Shown in pieces: positions 15,989 to 25,964 of a DNA stretch of 64,000 nt (position 1 is the first letter of the stretch; the number at the start of each line of letters is the position of its first letter). The notes below the pieces were generated by a model that saw nothing but the letters and a program-made list of their open reading frames with translations, was not told the origin of the DNA and made no database searches. The translations under genes were made by a program, and so were the position numbers. Source of the DNA: Candidatus Uabimicrobium amorphum (GTDB lineage: Bacteria > Planctomycetota > Uabimicrobiia > Uabimicrobiales > Uabimicrobiaceae); contig NZ_AP019860.1 in the NCBI RefSeq assembly GCF_009002475.1, forward strand, positions 5,153,501-5,217,500, read 5' to 3'.

Positions 15989-16004
15989 TATTTTCACACT
16001 CAAC

Positions 16005-17081
16005 CTAATGCGCCAGTTGTTTTACTTCTCCATAGGAAGTACTAAAATCGCGATGGCGCAAATCCACAACTTCAATAAACGGTTCAAAAACTTGACAAAT
16101 ATACAGTTTTTTATTGTACAAAACCGCTGTAGATCCGCCATTAATTGATTCCCCACCATTATTGCGATAAATGCAATCTATCGTGTGTGTTTTCCAGTCA
16201 ATTCTCCACACCATTGTTGGCGAAGAAACACGAGGTGACAAGGAGTGTAGAAAAAATTTGGTTGTGTCGACATGCGACGCCAGTAGCGTTGTGTCACTAT
16301 TTTGCGTAAAGTTATCCCCTCCGCCTAGATTCTCCGCGAGTAACTGCTTGTCTTGTAGTATACCCGTTTGGGGATGACGCTTATACGACCATAGTTTACC
16401 ACTTGCCGAAGCACTCACCAGGAATTTTTTTTGCTGCGAGACATAGTGTACTCCATTGGCGTACTCTAAATCCTTAGCGGCCACAACCCATTTTCCTTTG
16501 TTGTAATGTACTACCGTCGAGCGTTCGCAAAAACCAAAAAGTTGTCCGAAACCTTGCGGTGGTTCGAGATAGCCGTTGGTAACGTAAAAACAGTCATCAC
16601 CTACAACGAATATGTCGTTGGGATTTATCAAGAATGGATGGTTAAAAGAACGTTGGTAGTGAAGTAAACCATCGCGCCATTCATATTTTAATATGGCGTG
16701 CCCATAAATACCCTTCCCACGCGTATTATCACCATGAAAACCATGATGCACCACATACACATCAAAAGATTTTTTTTGGGTTTTGCTTTGGTAAATATAT
16801 ATACCATGAGGTCGAAAAATAAGCCCCATCGGTTCGTTGCATCTCTCTACGCGTTTTGCCTCATCGGTTGTGAGATTAATAAGCCAAAAGTCACCTTGTT
16901 GGTACTTTTCGCGTCGCTCTAAACACGATACAAGAAGATGAGGTCGATCATCTATCGACACATACTGTATATCTTCAGGACCAGGTCCTACATTGATGTG
17001 GTATTTACTTGCGGTATGATTAATCAAGCGCGCGGTGGAGCATGCGGTACACAGTACTAAAAATAGCCAAAGTATTTTCAT
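16005..17081 (-). CDS. Paraoxonase/arylesterase-like lipoprotein
   Basis: A 358-residue predicted lipoprotein (LCTAC, Cys14) with the six-bladed beta-propeller pattern of the paraoxonase/arylesterase and strictosidine synthase-like superfamily: GPEDIQ, FRPHGI, NPNDIFVV, CFYVTNG, LEYANGVHYV and a late GGGDNF. In PON1 family members the Asn and Asp residues of such segments bind the structural and catalytic calcium ions. Expected activity is lactone or aryl-ester hydrolysis in the periplasm. The gene is monocistronic, convergent with the acyl-CoA synthetase and divergent from the LRR gene. Substrate unknown; assignment rests on motif spacing. Confidence 0.75.
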   Translation of the reverse strand: MKILWLFLVLCTACSTARLINHTASKYHINVGPGPEDIQYVSIDDRPHLLVSCLERREKYQQGDFWLINLTTDEAKRVERCNEPMGLIFRPHGIYIYQSKTQKKSFDVYVVHHGFHGDNTRGKGIYGHAILKYEWRDGLLHYQRSFNHPFLINPNDIFVVGDDCFYVTNGYLEPPQGFGQLFGFCERSTVVHYNKGKWVVAAKDLEYANGVHYVSQQKKFLVSASASGKLWSYKRHPQTGILQDKQLLAENLGGGDNFTQNSDTTLLASHVDTTKFFLHSLSPRVSSPTMVWRIDWKTHTIDCIYRNNGGESINGGSTAVLYNKKLYICQVFEPFIEVVDLRHRDFSTSYGEVKQLAH

Positions 17082-17276
17082 TTTTCGCCTCTATATGTGG
17101 AAGTCGTTTGGATGAATAAATGTAGATTGGCTATTCTAGCACCAAATGTCCCCACGGCAAATTTTTTGCATATTTTTCTTTTTTCATTTATTTTAGAGTT
17201 CATAATTACGTATATATTCTTACATATACGATGCACCTTAGACGTTGTTGGAAACTTTTTAGGAGAAACAAAAAAT

Positions 17277-18833
17277 ATGACAATTTCTGGCTTGAAAAAG
17301 TGGCTAATAAGGTTCGTACTTTCCTTTTTTGCCATGGTATTTTTAGCGGCAGTGATTTTCGCGGGGTGTTACGTCAAAGCACTTATCGATATTAAACGCA
17401 TTGATTCTAACGCGACGATTGAAACGTTTTCTTTTAACTGTATTGTCAGTTTTTACGGAGTTGTGGACAAAAGCAGTAAATATCCGCGAATTTTTTTCTG
17501 GCGTTTACAGCGCTTCCAGAGTTTTACGGCGGAGGACTGTGGTTATGTAAAAGACCTGCCTTATGTACAGCGCATAAAGAAAAATCAAAGCTTACGCTTT
17601 CGTAAAAATGAACCGTTATCTATTTTAGAATCTAGTATTCCATATATTACATCTGTTCGTATAAGAGAGTTTACTCATTTTCCTTTAGAAATCTTACGAT
17701 TGGCGAATTTGAAAGAACTGTATATTTCCAATAGCACAATTGAGGATTTGCCCGATGAAATTGCACAGCTACAAAATCTTGAAATAATATCTTTATATAA
17801 TAGTACTGGTTTTTCCATGTTGCCAAATACCATCGGTCAATTAAAAAAATTACGCAGACTTTTTATCAATGGCGGAAATATAACACTTCCGAATAGTATT
17901 ACCCAACTGACAAGTTTAGAAAAACTAGAACTTTTGAATTGTAAAATCGATAAGTTACCACGAGAAATAGGAAATCTCAAAAATCTTAAGTACCTAGTTC
18001 TTACGCGAAATTCATTAAAGAAGTTGCCTGAATCCGTTGTTAAGTTAGAAAATTTACAGCGACTTAGTTTGGAAAATAATGCCATTCAAGTTCTTCCCGA
18101 AAAGATGTTTTTGTTAAAGAATCTAATTTTTTTAAACTTGGGATCCAATACTTTTCGTGAGTTTCCAGTAAGTATTTGTGACTGTAAACAGTTGGAGACC
18201 TTAGTTTTGAAGAATAACAAAATTAAAAGTCTACCTGTTGAAATCTTGCAATTGCAGCAGTTGCGTTATTTGTATTTGGGATTTAACTTAATTGAAAAAT
18301 TACCTGAAGGTTTTTCAAAGTTGCAAGGTCTGAACGAATTGAGTTTGGAGGGAAATCAATTGGATAAATTTCCTTTGCAAACGGTGGAGTTACAATATTT
18401 AGACACCTTGTTTCTTAAGAAGAACAAGATCAAAGTTGTGCCAAATGAATTGGGTAAATTTAGAAGGTTAAGTTTTTTAGATATGTCTGAGAATAAAATA
18501 TCTGAATTGTCCAATGAAATTGGTCAAATACCTACACTTAGGTTGCTGTATTTACAGGGAAATCAATTGCTAGATTTACCTAGTGGTATGTATAAATCGA
18601 CGTCTTTGGAAGTTTTACATGTGGGCGACAATCAGATTGCAAATATTAGCTCGGATATAGTTAAAATGGTCAATTTACGTAGTTTCGACATTTGCAATAA
18701 CAAGCTCAAAACAATACCTGTGGAATTTAGAGGGCTACAACGCATAGGTTATTTGAATGTTTCTGGTAATTTAATCAAAGAATTACCGGAGGAGTTCAAA
18801 AATTGGCAAGGTGTTAGCGTGATATGGAAATAA
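17277..18833 (+). CDS. Membrane-anchored leucine-rich repeat protein
   Basis: A 518-residue protein. The ATG at 17277 is chosen because AGGAG stands at 17261-17265; an upstream in-frame ATG at 17097 would add 60 residues without a good ribosome site. An N-terminal transmembrane helix (about residues 13-38) is followed by a short linker and, from about residue 120 to the end, some 17 leucine-rich repeats of 22-24 residues with consensus LPxxIxxLxxLxxLxLxxNxI. Repeats of this type form a solenoid for protein binding. There is no kinase, ROC or TIR domain attached. With its anchor it probably presents the solenoid to the periplasm; partner unknown. Confidence 0.88.
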   Translation: MTISGLKKWLIRFVLSFFAMVFLAAVIFAGCYVKALIDIKRIDSNATIETFSFNCIVSFYGVVDKSSKYPRIFFWRLQRFQSFTAEDCGYVKDLPYVQRIKKNQSLRFRKNEPLSILESSIPYITSVRIREFTHFPLEILRLANLKELYISNSTIEDLPDEIAQLQNLEIISLYNSTGFSMLPNTIGQLKKLRRLFINGGNITLPNSITQLTSLEKLELLNCKIDKLPREIGNLKNLKYLVLTRNSLKKLPESVVKLENLQRLSLENNAIQVLPEKMFLLKNLIFLNLGSNTFREFPVSICDCKQLETLVLKNNKIKSLPVEILQLQQLRYLYLGFNLIEKLPEGFSKLQGLNELSLEGNQLDKFPLQTVELQYLDTLFLKKNKIKVVPNELGKFRRLSFLDMSENKISELSNEIGQIPTLRLLYLQGNQLLDLPSGMYKSTSLEVLHVGDNQIANISSDIVKMVNLRSFDICNNKLKTIPVEFRGLQRIGYLNVSGNLIKELPEEFKNWQGVSVIWK

Positions 18834-18878
18834 AGCGTTGACATGCGAAAACGTTTATCGATAAAGATTTACAAGAAC

Positions 18879-18904
18879 GGGCGGACACAAGGTCCGCCCC
18901 TACA
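18879..18904. repeat. Palindromic GGGGCGGAC repeat element, copy 2
   Basis: GGGCGGAC (18879-18886) and GTCCGCCC (18892-18899) form a stem and, on the reverse strand, reproduce the element at 3561-3588 with one loop difference. It lies between the convergent LRR gene and the HEAT-like gene. Placement at gene ends in both copies fits a dispersed palindrome with terminator-like activity. Confidence 0.65.
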
Positions 18905-18931
18905 TCGCGTTTTGCTATAGGTTGATTTTTT

Positions 18932-20293
18932 TTACTCAGAAATACTTCCCATTAGGAAGATATTACTCAATTCATCCCAGCGGCATTCTTTTAAACTACT
19001 TTGTTCGTGACCGTTGGTTCCCAATTCCAAATAGGTGAATAAATCGGTATTTTGCCAATGATTTCCACTCGGAGCTTCCACGCCATCTTCATCTATATTC
19101 TCTAGAAGCCCGTCTTTTTGCAGATGATGTAAATCTACGATTTGTTGTTGGAGAAGATGTTCGACTTCTTGATAGGTGTCCTCTTCGGCTTCGGGTAAGT
19201 CTTCCCAATCCTTGTTATACTTCACGGGTGGTTTAGAAAAAGCATCCTGGAGTATGCGCGCCACATCACTGATTTGTAAATCTTTGTCTTTGTAGCTTTC
19301 CAGTGTGTACAACGCGGATTTTAGATAATCGCTAAGAGGTTTTTTGTATATTTCGCGACGATCTTTTAACATGAGTTGTACAAAATCATAAAAGTCGCCC
19401 CATGTTTCGACTTTGTCTACATGCTGTTTATGGGGGTTTTTCCCTTGACTGTCTAGGATTTCATCGGCGTACTTGAGAACCTTTTCGTGGGAGTCGTTAA
19501 TCGAATACAACAAGATAGATTCATGAATAGGAAGAAATGGCGAAGCATCTTTTAATTGCTGTAAGACACGCGCTTTATTGTCTCCTGAAATTTTTCGGAA
19601 GCTCTCGAATAATTGCGGTTGTCCTTCTTCTACAAGCAGAAGAGTGGCCATGAGTAAATGGGCGTGTGTTTTGCCCGTTGTTATGTCGAGGTTGTCGGTA
19701 ATTTTTTGCAATAACTTATTGCGATCTTCAGATGAATAAGAGGGGGCATTACACGCCGCGGTAATGGCGGCATTGTCCATGATCTCTGCATCTTCAAGTG
19801 CGTTCATGAAGGATGGAGGAAGAGAATATGCTGTTAAACTGCCTAATATCTCTATTGCTTCGGAACTAACAGCATCAGTGTAGTAATTTTCGCTGTCGAT
19901 GACTTCTAGAAGTACAGGAGTTATTTTGTCGGCGATTGCGTTGGCTTCGGCAATTAAGTTGTCTGCTTTGTTTAGAACTTCCAACATAGCTAACTGTGCA
20001 TCTTTGTCTTGCGTTTTTAGGTGTTGTGTAACAAGTAAAATACTTGGAACGGGAATCATATAGTCCAAGGTTTTTCCCATGTTTTTAATCGCGGCAATAA
20101 TAAGTTTTAGGTAATCATTATTTTTTTCTGTTAATGTGCCAATAACTATGTCAAGAGTTTGCTGTGCGTTTTCTTGTTCAATATCTTCGATATTTACTTG
20201 CGACAAAACAGTTAGAAGTTCTTGTAAATTAGAGTCTATTATTGAGTGTACTTTATTGCTTTTTACAAGTTTTAAAACAGTATTCTGATCCAT
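18932..20293 (-). CDS. Alpha-helical HEAT-like protein of unknown function
   Basis: A 453-residue soluble protein. The ATG at 20293 (MDQNTVLKLV) is preferred because GAGGA lies seven bases upstream; a longer frame of 14 more codons has no such site. The first 300 residues are regular amphipathic helix pairs with Leu/Ile/Ala periodicity resembling HEAT or armadillo-type scaffolds. The C-terminal part is acidic (EAEEDTYQEVEHLLQQQ) and ends with a Glu/Asp-rich stretch. No catalytic motif or known domain was recognised. It stands alone between dusC and the LRR gene. Confidence 0.7.
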   Translation of the reverse strand: MDQNTVLKLVKSNKVHSIIDSNLQELLTVLSQVNIEDIEQENAQQTLDIVIGTLTEKNNDYLKLIIAAIKNMGKTLDYMIPVPSILLVTQHLKTQDKDAQLAMLEVLNKADNLIAEANAIADKITPVLLEVIDSENYYTDAVSSEAIEILGSLTAYSLPPSFMNALEDAEIMDNAAITAACNAPSYSSEDRNKLLQKITDNLDITTGKTHAHLLMATLLLVEEGQPQLFESFRKISGDNKARVLQQLKDASPFLPIHESILLYSINDSHEKVLKYADEILDSQGKNPHKQHVDKVETWGDFYDFVQLMLKDRREIYKKPLSDYLKSALYTLESYKDKDLQISDVARILQDAFSKPPVKYNKDWEDLPEAEEDTYQEVEHLLQQQIVDLHHLQKDGLLENIDEDGVEAPSGNHWQNTDLFTYLELGTNGHEQSSLKECRWDELSNIFLMGSISE

Positions 20294-20318
20294 AAAAACA
20301 TCCTCGTAATTTTTTAGG

Positions 20319-20363
20319 GCGAACCTTGCGGTCACAGACGTTTAAGTGACGATACGCCCTAGT
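20319..20363. repeat. Imperfect TAGGGCG palindrome upstream of the HEAT-like gene
   Basis: TTAGGGCGAACCTTGCGG at one end and GATACGCCCTA at the other form an imperfect stem. The left end resembles the GGGGCGGACCTTGCG repeat, and the TAGGGCGTATC theme recurs at 50009-50032. These look like degenerate members of one or two dispersed palindrome families. Confidence 0.4.
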
Positions 20364-20410
20364 CTATATTTGTAAGGTTTTAACGCTTTTTGTAGCCTAT
20401 CCACTACATG

Positions 20411-21400
20411 CTAGACTTTTTCCTGAGGTTTGTTATCCGAGGTTTCGTTGATAACGTTTTCTCGTATTATATCATAGACTAAGTGTGCATCTCGTATAAT
20501 TTTTATATTTTCGAATAGTTGTTGTGCTTCTGAGTATGTACGCGAAAGCATTTTTAGCCATTGTTTGGTACGGCTTACAGGGTATTTTCCTCTATCATCG
20601 TGTTGCCAACAATTGTAAAACATTTTGCTGAGTATTTTGCGAATTTGTTCCCAGGAATAGGGTGAAATATCACTATTTTCTACAGTGGATTTTATTTGTA
20701 GAGCTAAATCGGGCATTGAGACAGCACCGCGTCCAATCATGACATCGGAACACCCTGTCACTTCCAAACAACGAAGATAGTCTTGTACTGTCCAAATATC
20801 TCCATTCGCTACTACGGGGATATTCACCACATCTTTTATTTTGCGTATCCACTCCCAATGGGCAGGGGGTTTATACCCCTCTTTTTTTGTTCTGGCATGA
20901 ACAATTAAAACCGCTGCACCGCCTTCGTCTGCCGCTATGGCATTTTCTAAAGCCAGAGTTTTATCTTCAAAGCCAAGACGAATTTTTGCAGTGAGGTCTA
21001 TGTGTGTGGGTAGTGTTTTTCTTACCCCATGTACGATATCATAAACACGATGAGGATCTTTTAGTAAAGTTGCTCCTCCGTCGTGGCGATTTACTGTTTT
21101 TGCAGGACAACCAAAGTTTAAATCTATACCAAACGCACCTAATTTTACTGCACGCATAGCGTTGTCGCTAATACAGCTAATATCACTTCCCAATAGCTGA
21201 AACCATACGGGAGTTCCTGCTTTAGTTTTGCTTTGTTGGTGTAGTTCAGGACAATGGCGGAAGAATACATGGTTCGGGTATAGTGTATTGGTGATGCGTA
21301 AAAACTCGGTGACACAGTAGTCAAAGCCACCTATCGCCGTAAGCAAATCTCTGAGAATTGAGTCAACGACACCTTCCATCGGAGCTAAATAAATTTTCAT
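20411..21400 (-). CDS. dusC: tRNA-dihydrouridine(16) synthase-like
   Basis: A 329-residue FMN enzyme reducing a D-loop uridine in tRNA to dihydrouridine. Motifs in order: LAPMEGVVDS at the start (FMN phosphate side), LNFGCPAKTVN with catalytic Cys98, GGATLLKDP, a Lys in TAKIRLG, HARTKKEGY, VVANGDIW and MIGRGAVSMP. The overall sequence follows E. coli DusC more closely than DusA or DusB, notably the start, the FMN loop and the RIKQWL-like C-terminal segment (RTKQWLKMLS). Monocistronic. Confidence 0.92.
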   Translation of the reverse strand: MKIYLAPMEGVVDSILRDLLTAIGGFDYCVTEFLRITNTLYPNHVFFRHCPELHQQSKTKAGTPVWFQLLGSDISCISDNAMRAVKLGAFGIDLNFGCPAKTVNRHDGGATLLKDPHRVYDIVHGVRKTLPTHIDLTAKIRLGFEDKTLALENAIAADEGGAAVLIVHARTKKEGYKPPAHWEWIRKIKDVVNIPVVANGDIWTVQDYLRCLEVTGCSDVMIGRGAVSMPDLALQIKSTVENSDISPYSWEQIRKILSKMFYNCWQHDDRGKYPVSRTKQWLKMLSRTYSEAQQLFENIKIIRDAHLVYDIIRENVINETSDNKPQEKV

Positions 21401-21626
21401 GATTTTTTTCCAGAAACTTAGGCATTTGTAGATTTACCTTCTATTTTAGATTGTAATAAACAATAAAAAAGAAAAATTTGTAGTTTTTTTTAAAATTTTG
21501 GTATCATTGACAAACCCTATTTTTTGTTTGAAGCCGATTTTAACGGAATTGAGGGAGAAGTCTTAATCTCTCTTGAAATTATTTTAACAGGTTTATGGAT
21601 TACAAAACCCTAGAATTGAAGAAGAC

Positions 21627-21962
21627 ATGATATTTGTAGCATGCCTATTATATTTCTGTATTACTTTGGCTATGCTTCCATTGCTGTATAACGGTTATCG
21701 TTTTATCTTTGGCAATAATCGCTCTGGAGCTAAGTGGGGGATATGGTGCCTAGCATTTGGTTTTTTGACATACTTTGTGTGTAACGCGGTGAATAACTAT
21801 GTAATTACACCTGAACTAGCGCGCCGTTATTTGTTTTTATTCATTATTTCTATGTTTATTGCTATTACTGTGTATAACAGTTTTTCTACAATGGGAATGG
21901 AAGAAGAAGGTGAAGACAGCGATAAGGGTGAGAGCAATAACAGAGGTAATGACGAAGCGTAA
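21627..21962 (+). CDS. Small membrane protein with acidic tail
   Basis: A 111-residue protein with three hydrophobic segments (about residues 2-22, 38-58, 68-88) and a strongly charged Glu/Asp/Gly tail (EEEGEDSDKGESNN). The family is not recognised. Its stop is 12 bases before the start of the giant TPR protein, so they are one transcript. An accessory membrane anchor for the TPR protein or the following BY-kinase is plausible but unproven. Confidence 0.7.
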   Translation: MIFVACLLYFCITLAMLPLLYNGYRFIFGNNRSGAKWGIWCLAFGFLTYFVCNAVNNYVITPELARRYLFLFIISMFIAITVYNSFSTMGMEEEGEDSDKGESNNRGNDEA

Positions 21963-21974
21963 TTGGAGCTATAC

Positions 21975-24900
21975 ATGATCGATAGTTTTGATGGAGAATA
22001 CAAAGAAAATCTCCTGCATGCAGAAGAACTAGAGTATAGCGGTGACTACAAAAGCGCCGCAGAGTTATATAGCCATTTGGCGACCACTGCAAGGCTAAAG
22101 AAAGATCCACAGTGGAATTTGATTATCGCGTTACTAATGCATGCCATTTATTGTTTTCAAAAAAGTAACCAGGTGGAACGCGTAAACACATTTGTGGACC
22201 GCATGGAAAAATTGCGCAACCAGCACAATGCCGACGGTAATGTCAGCATAGGGCAGACACTATATAATACGGAACATTATGAGTTAATATGTGGTTTTGA
22301 CAGAGATTTTGTCAATAAAAGCGATATGCAATTGATTTCTTTTCTGAAAACTTTGCAAACCAAAGCACGGGAAGCAGAAAGCGAAAAAAACTTTCGTATT
22401 GCAGCAGCGCGTTATGCGCGCATTGGTGAGTTGCACAAGAGAATTCATCCAATAGATTACAAGAGCCTTTGTGAAAGTTTGGAAAAAGCGGGCCATTACT
22501 TAAACCTGATTAAATCATATCGCCAAGCATTATTTTTTTATCAGGAAGCCATGAAAATTAACACGCGTTTGGACAATGAAGAGCACATCGCGGTTAATTA
22601 CAACAACATCAGTTTTATTTACACACAACTCGGTGACTTTCAAGAGGCACTACATTATTGTCAAAAAGCCTTGGCGATTAATGAAAGATTACAAAATCGC
22701 GAGCAAAAAGCTGTAAATATCAGTAACTTGGGACAGATATATTTAAAGAGTGAAAACTACGATAAGGCGCTTAAAAATTTTGCGCATGCTATTGAATTGA
22801 AAACGCGTTTGGGAAAGCGTAAGGATATTGCTCAAGAGATGTACAACTTGGGAATGGTGTATTCGGCGACGAAAAAATACAAGGCTGCGATTGCACGTAT
22901 CGAAAACGCTGTGAATATGATGTCACAGCTAAGTAACAAAGAAGAGGTGGCACGCTATAGCTCTTCTTTAGGGGATTTGTATGAAAAATTTGGTCAGCGC
23001 GATATGGCGATTCAGTATTTGGAAAAATCATTTTCAACGTACTACCTAGTCAACAAAAAAGTACGTGCTGCAGAGGTTTTGCATATCTTGGCAAGGCTTC
23101 ATGAAGAAGAACAGAATTACGAACAAGCGATCAAGTGCATTCGGCAAAACATTGCTATTCAGGAAAATTTAGGCAATGTCAAATTAGTAGAATCGCACCT
23201 GAAAAAGGTGGCCCAAGTGTACTATGAATTGCAAGATTACAAAGAAGCGATTGGCTACTACATAAAAGCGACAGAACTTGAAAAAGAAACCTATACACCC
23301 GAATTGCGTTATCGCGATTTTTTAACCATAGGTTTATGGTATATAAAGGCAAATCAACGCAAAAAGTCCATCGAATATCTGCAAAAAGCCGCCGCAGTGT
23401 TAGACGACGATTCAGACATTCCACAAGATGAGGTGTATTTTTTCCTCGGCGAAAACTTTGCCGAACTTAAAAAGTGGTCAGATGCCTTAGATTGTTTGTA
23501 TCATGCGTATAACACTTCTTCGCATTGGTACCGTAAAAATATTCATTTGCTGAAGATTGCGAATGTTTATATAAAAAGTGAGAAATACAAAGATGCGAAG
23601 AAGTGCTTTAACTCTATTACTCAGTTTTGCCAAGCCAACCGCCAAACGCAGAATGCTTTACTCATATCGGTGACAAAATGGCAAAATGCGGTGCGTGAAC
23701 ATGAAGAAGTTCAAAGTTATTACCTCGAAATTTTTACTTTGTGTTCTGTATGCGAGTTTTATTGGCAATCAGAAAAATACTCGATTGCCATAGACTATGC
23801 ACTATTTGCCTTGAACTTGCTGAAAGATATTATTGCTGTTGACGCGAAGGGAATATACCAAGAGAAGTACAATCAGAACTTACATGAATTTAGTATTGAG
23901 CCCTTGTTTGACCGTCACCAAAGGTTTGAACAACAAATACAAAGATTACAGGAACTTTTTGTTGCGATTTTACAAAAAAGTCGACAAGATATTCCCGCGA
24001 TAAGGTCGGCGATTTCTCAATTGTTTAACGCAAACGATAGTTTGTACGGCATTGAGTTTTGCGAGCAGTTACTTTTAACCGCAGAGCCGTATATTTCGCG
24101 AACAAATCAGGCGCATTTTCTATCGCAAATGGGATTGCGTTTTAAGCAGCTCAAAAACTTTGCGAAGTCTATATTTTACTACGCTTGTTCATGTAGTGTA
24201 TATATTTCTTCTCACGCGGGGGAATTGTTTCTCTTCACTCTCGATAAACTCAATGCTTCATGGAAAATGTTTTTAGAAGACCCTCAAGATTTTGATTTCA
24301 ACAGTTGTGATTACATCGAAGAGGTGGTAAAAACTGCCTATGGTTTAGCAGAGAAATCTCTATATCTCCAGTTAGTGGAGCACGTGTGGAATACATATTC
24401 TCGATATGAACTAGAAGATATGGCAGAAATACATCTAGTGAAAAGTTGTGAAATGTGTGTTGCCATGGGGGATGTTGAACGACAAATTGATTTTCTTGAA
24501 CTTTTGAGTGATTGCTATCGCATCCAAGGCAAGGATGAAAAAGTGATTGCCACACAAGTAACTGTTTGTGATTTACGCGCAAAAATAGAAAAAGAAAAGC
24601 AGGAAGAAGACGTATTTTCCGATACATACCTTCCTTTGGATTTACCGGCAAAAAACGAAGAAGACTCTGTAGCAGACAATCCCAATACCTTACAGAAAAT
24701 GGGCGAAACGTACATGAGTTTAAAGAGATACGAAGACGCGTTATTGAATTTAAATGCCTTGTTGTCTTTGTATGAAGAAGCAGAAGATGCGCCTAAAGTG
24801 GCAAATACGCTGTTGCGCATTGCCGGAGTTCACGAGGCCCAAGAGCACTACGGAGAAGCAATAGAGTCTTTAAAGGAAGGGGTTGCCATCGCACGTTCCG

Positions 24901-25964
24901 TTCCCGATGAAAGTGTCTTGCGTAAATCAATCATCAAATATCATGAACTTTATGCGAAATCAGAGCTTTTTTCAGAAGGAATTGTACTTTTTGAACAAAT
25001 GTTGAAAACAGACAAAGATCACGAAGAGTTTTTTGCTTTAGAAACATATTTTTTAGCAAACTTGTTGGAAAAAGATGGGCAAACATTGCAAGCAATAGAA
25101 CATTACAACAAGGCCTTGCAACTTTATGAGGCGGCGGAAGAGAAAAATGAGCACATTGATCATCTGTTTTGTTTGCAGCGTCTAATCGACCTCTACAAAG
25201 ACAATGGCAACTATGCGGCTATTATTACCACATATCAAAAACTGTTTGTTGTTTGCGAACAAATGAAATTGCAAGATACCCTGAATATATGTAAACAAGA
25301 ATTATATAGCACTTGTTGGGATTACTATCAGAGTTTTTTGACGGCGAAAGACAAGGAACCGTTCTTGAAGAATATATTTGATGTTCTAAATTTTCTTGCA
25401 GAAAACAAATGGCAAGAAGGCAAAACAGAAGATATTTCTTACGATGAATCGGTAGCGAGTTTGCGCGAAGCGTGTCACTTATACAATAAAATTTCAGAAT
25501 TTTGCGGTGATAAAATGTCCGAAGTAGCGGAAGAAAAAAATCAGTGTTTTACAGCCCTAAGTGAGACTGTACAAGCTCTAGGTGATTATCATATGAATTT
25601 TGACAACTATGAACGGGCCATTGCGTATTACGAAGAAGACGCAGAGTTGCAAGAGACACTGGGAAATTCACGTGAAAAAATAGATGTATTTTTAAAATTA
25701 GCCGCGGCATATGAAAAGAGCGAAGATTTCGAAAATGCGGTGGGGGTTTTTGACAACGCAATTGGCCAGTCGCAAGATATTTGTAGCGCGGAAGAAAGAG
25801 TATGTTTGTTGTTTGAAGCCGCCAAGGCGTACTTTAAATTAGAAAATTTTTCGAAAGTTCGCGAGTATGGTGGAGAGGCGATGAGCATCATTGACGACAG
25901 CAATATAGAAGACAGTGATTTGAAGAACGAAATTGAAAAATTAATGATCTCTTCGGATGGATAA
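21975..25964 (+). CDS. Giant tetratricopeptide repeat protein
   Basis: A 1329-residue soluble protein. ATG at 21975 is chosen because GGAG stands seven bases before it; an in-frame TTG twelve bases upstream lacks this. From about residue 8 to the end it is a chain of roughly 25-30 TPR-like helix pairs, clearest at residues 190-420 (ALHYCQKALAINERL, ALKNFAHAIELKTRLG, AIGYYIKATELEKE) and again after residue 900. The repeats are about 40 residues apart, like kinesin-light-chain type TPRs. There is no signal peptide, transmembrane helix or enzyme domain, so it is probably a cytoplasmic scaffold. Its 3' end overlaps the Wzz/BY-kinase gene by eight bases, suggesting a role in polysaccharide assembly. 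Confidence 0.9.
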   Translation: MIDSFDGEYKENLLHAEELEYSGDYKSAAELYSHLATTARLKKDPQWNLIIALLMHAIYCFQKSNQVERVNTFVDRMEKLRNQHNADGNVSIGQTLYNTEHYELICGFDRDFVNKSDMQLISFLKTLQTKAREAESEKNFRIAAARYARIGELHKRIHPIDYKSLCESLEKAGHYLNLIKSYRQALFFYQEAMKINTRLDNEEHIAVNYNNISFIYTQLGDFQEALHYCQKALAINERLQNREQKAVNISNLGQIYLKSENYDKALKNFAHAIELKTRLGKRKDIAQEMYNLGMVYSATKKYKAAIARIENAVNMMSQLSNKEEVARYSSSLGDLYEKFGQRDMAIQYLEKSFSTYYLVNKKVRAAEVLHILARLHEEEQNYEQAIKCIRQNIAIQENLGNVKLVESHLKKVAQVYYELQDYKEAIGYYIKATELEKETYTPELRYRDFLTIGLWYIKANQRKKSIEYLQKAAAVLDDDSDIPQDEVYFFLGENFAELKKWSDALDCLYHAYNTSSHWYRKNIHLLKIANVYIKSEKYKDAKKCFNSITQFCQANRQTQNALLISVTKWQNAVREHEEVQSYYLEIFTLCSVCEFYWQSEKYSIAIDYALFALNLLKDIIAVDAKGIYQEKYNQNLHEFSIEPLFDRHQRFEQQIQRLQELFVAILQKSRQDIPAIRSAISQLFNANDSLYGIEFCEQLLLTAEPYISRTNQAHFLSQMGLRFKQLKNFAKSIFYYACSCSVYISSHAGELFLFTLDKLNASWKMFLEDPQDFDFNSCDYIEEVVKTAYGLAEKSLYLQLVEHVWNTYSRYELEDMAEIHLVKSCEMCVAMGDVERQIDFLELLSDCYRIQGKDEKVIATQVTVCDLRAKIEKEKQEEDVFSDTYLPLDLPAKNEEDSVADNPNTLQKMGETYMSLKRYEDALLNLNALLSLYEEAEDAPKVANTLLRIAGVHEAQEHYGEAIESLKEGVAIARSVPDESVLRKSIIKYHELYAKSELFSEGIVLFEQMLKTDKDHEEFFALETYFLANLLEKDGQTLQAIEHYNKALQLYEAAEEKNEHIDHLFCLQRLIDLYKDNGNYAAIITTYQKLFVVCEQMKLQDTLNICKQELYSTCWDYYQSFLTAKDKEPFLKNIFDVLNFLAENKWQEGKTEDISYDESVASLREACHLYNKISEFCGDKMSEVAEEKNQCFTALSETVQALGDYHMNFDNYERAIAYYEEDAELQETLGNSREKIDVFLKLAAAYEKSEDFENAVGVFDNAIGQSQDICSAEERVCLLFEAAKAYFKLENFSKVREYGGEAMSIIDDSNIEDSDLKNEIEKLMISSDG

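Noticed and set aside
15945..16148. Reading frame of Thr/Ile/Val alternation across the repeat at 15.9 kb
   Set aside because: It is the translation of six-base repeat units plus antisense of the paraoxonase-like gene, with no ribosome site.
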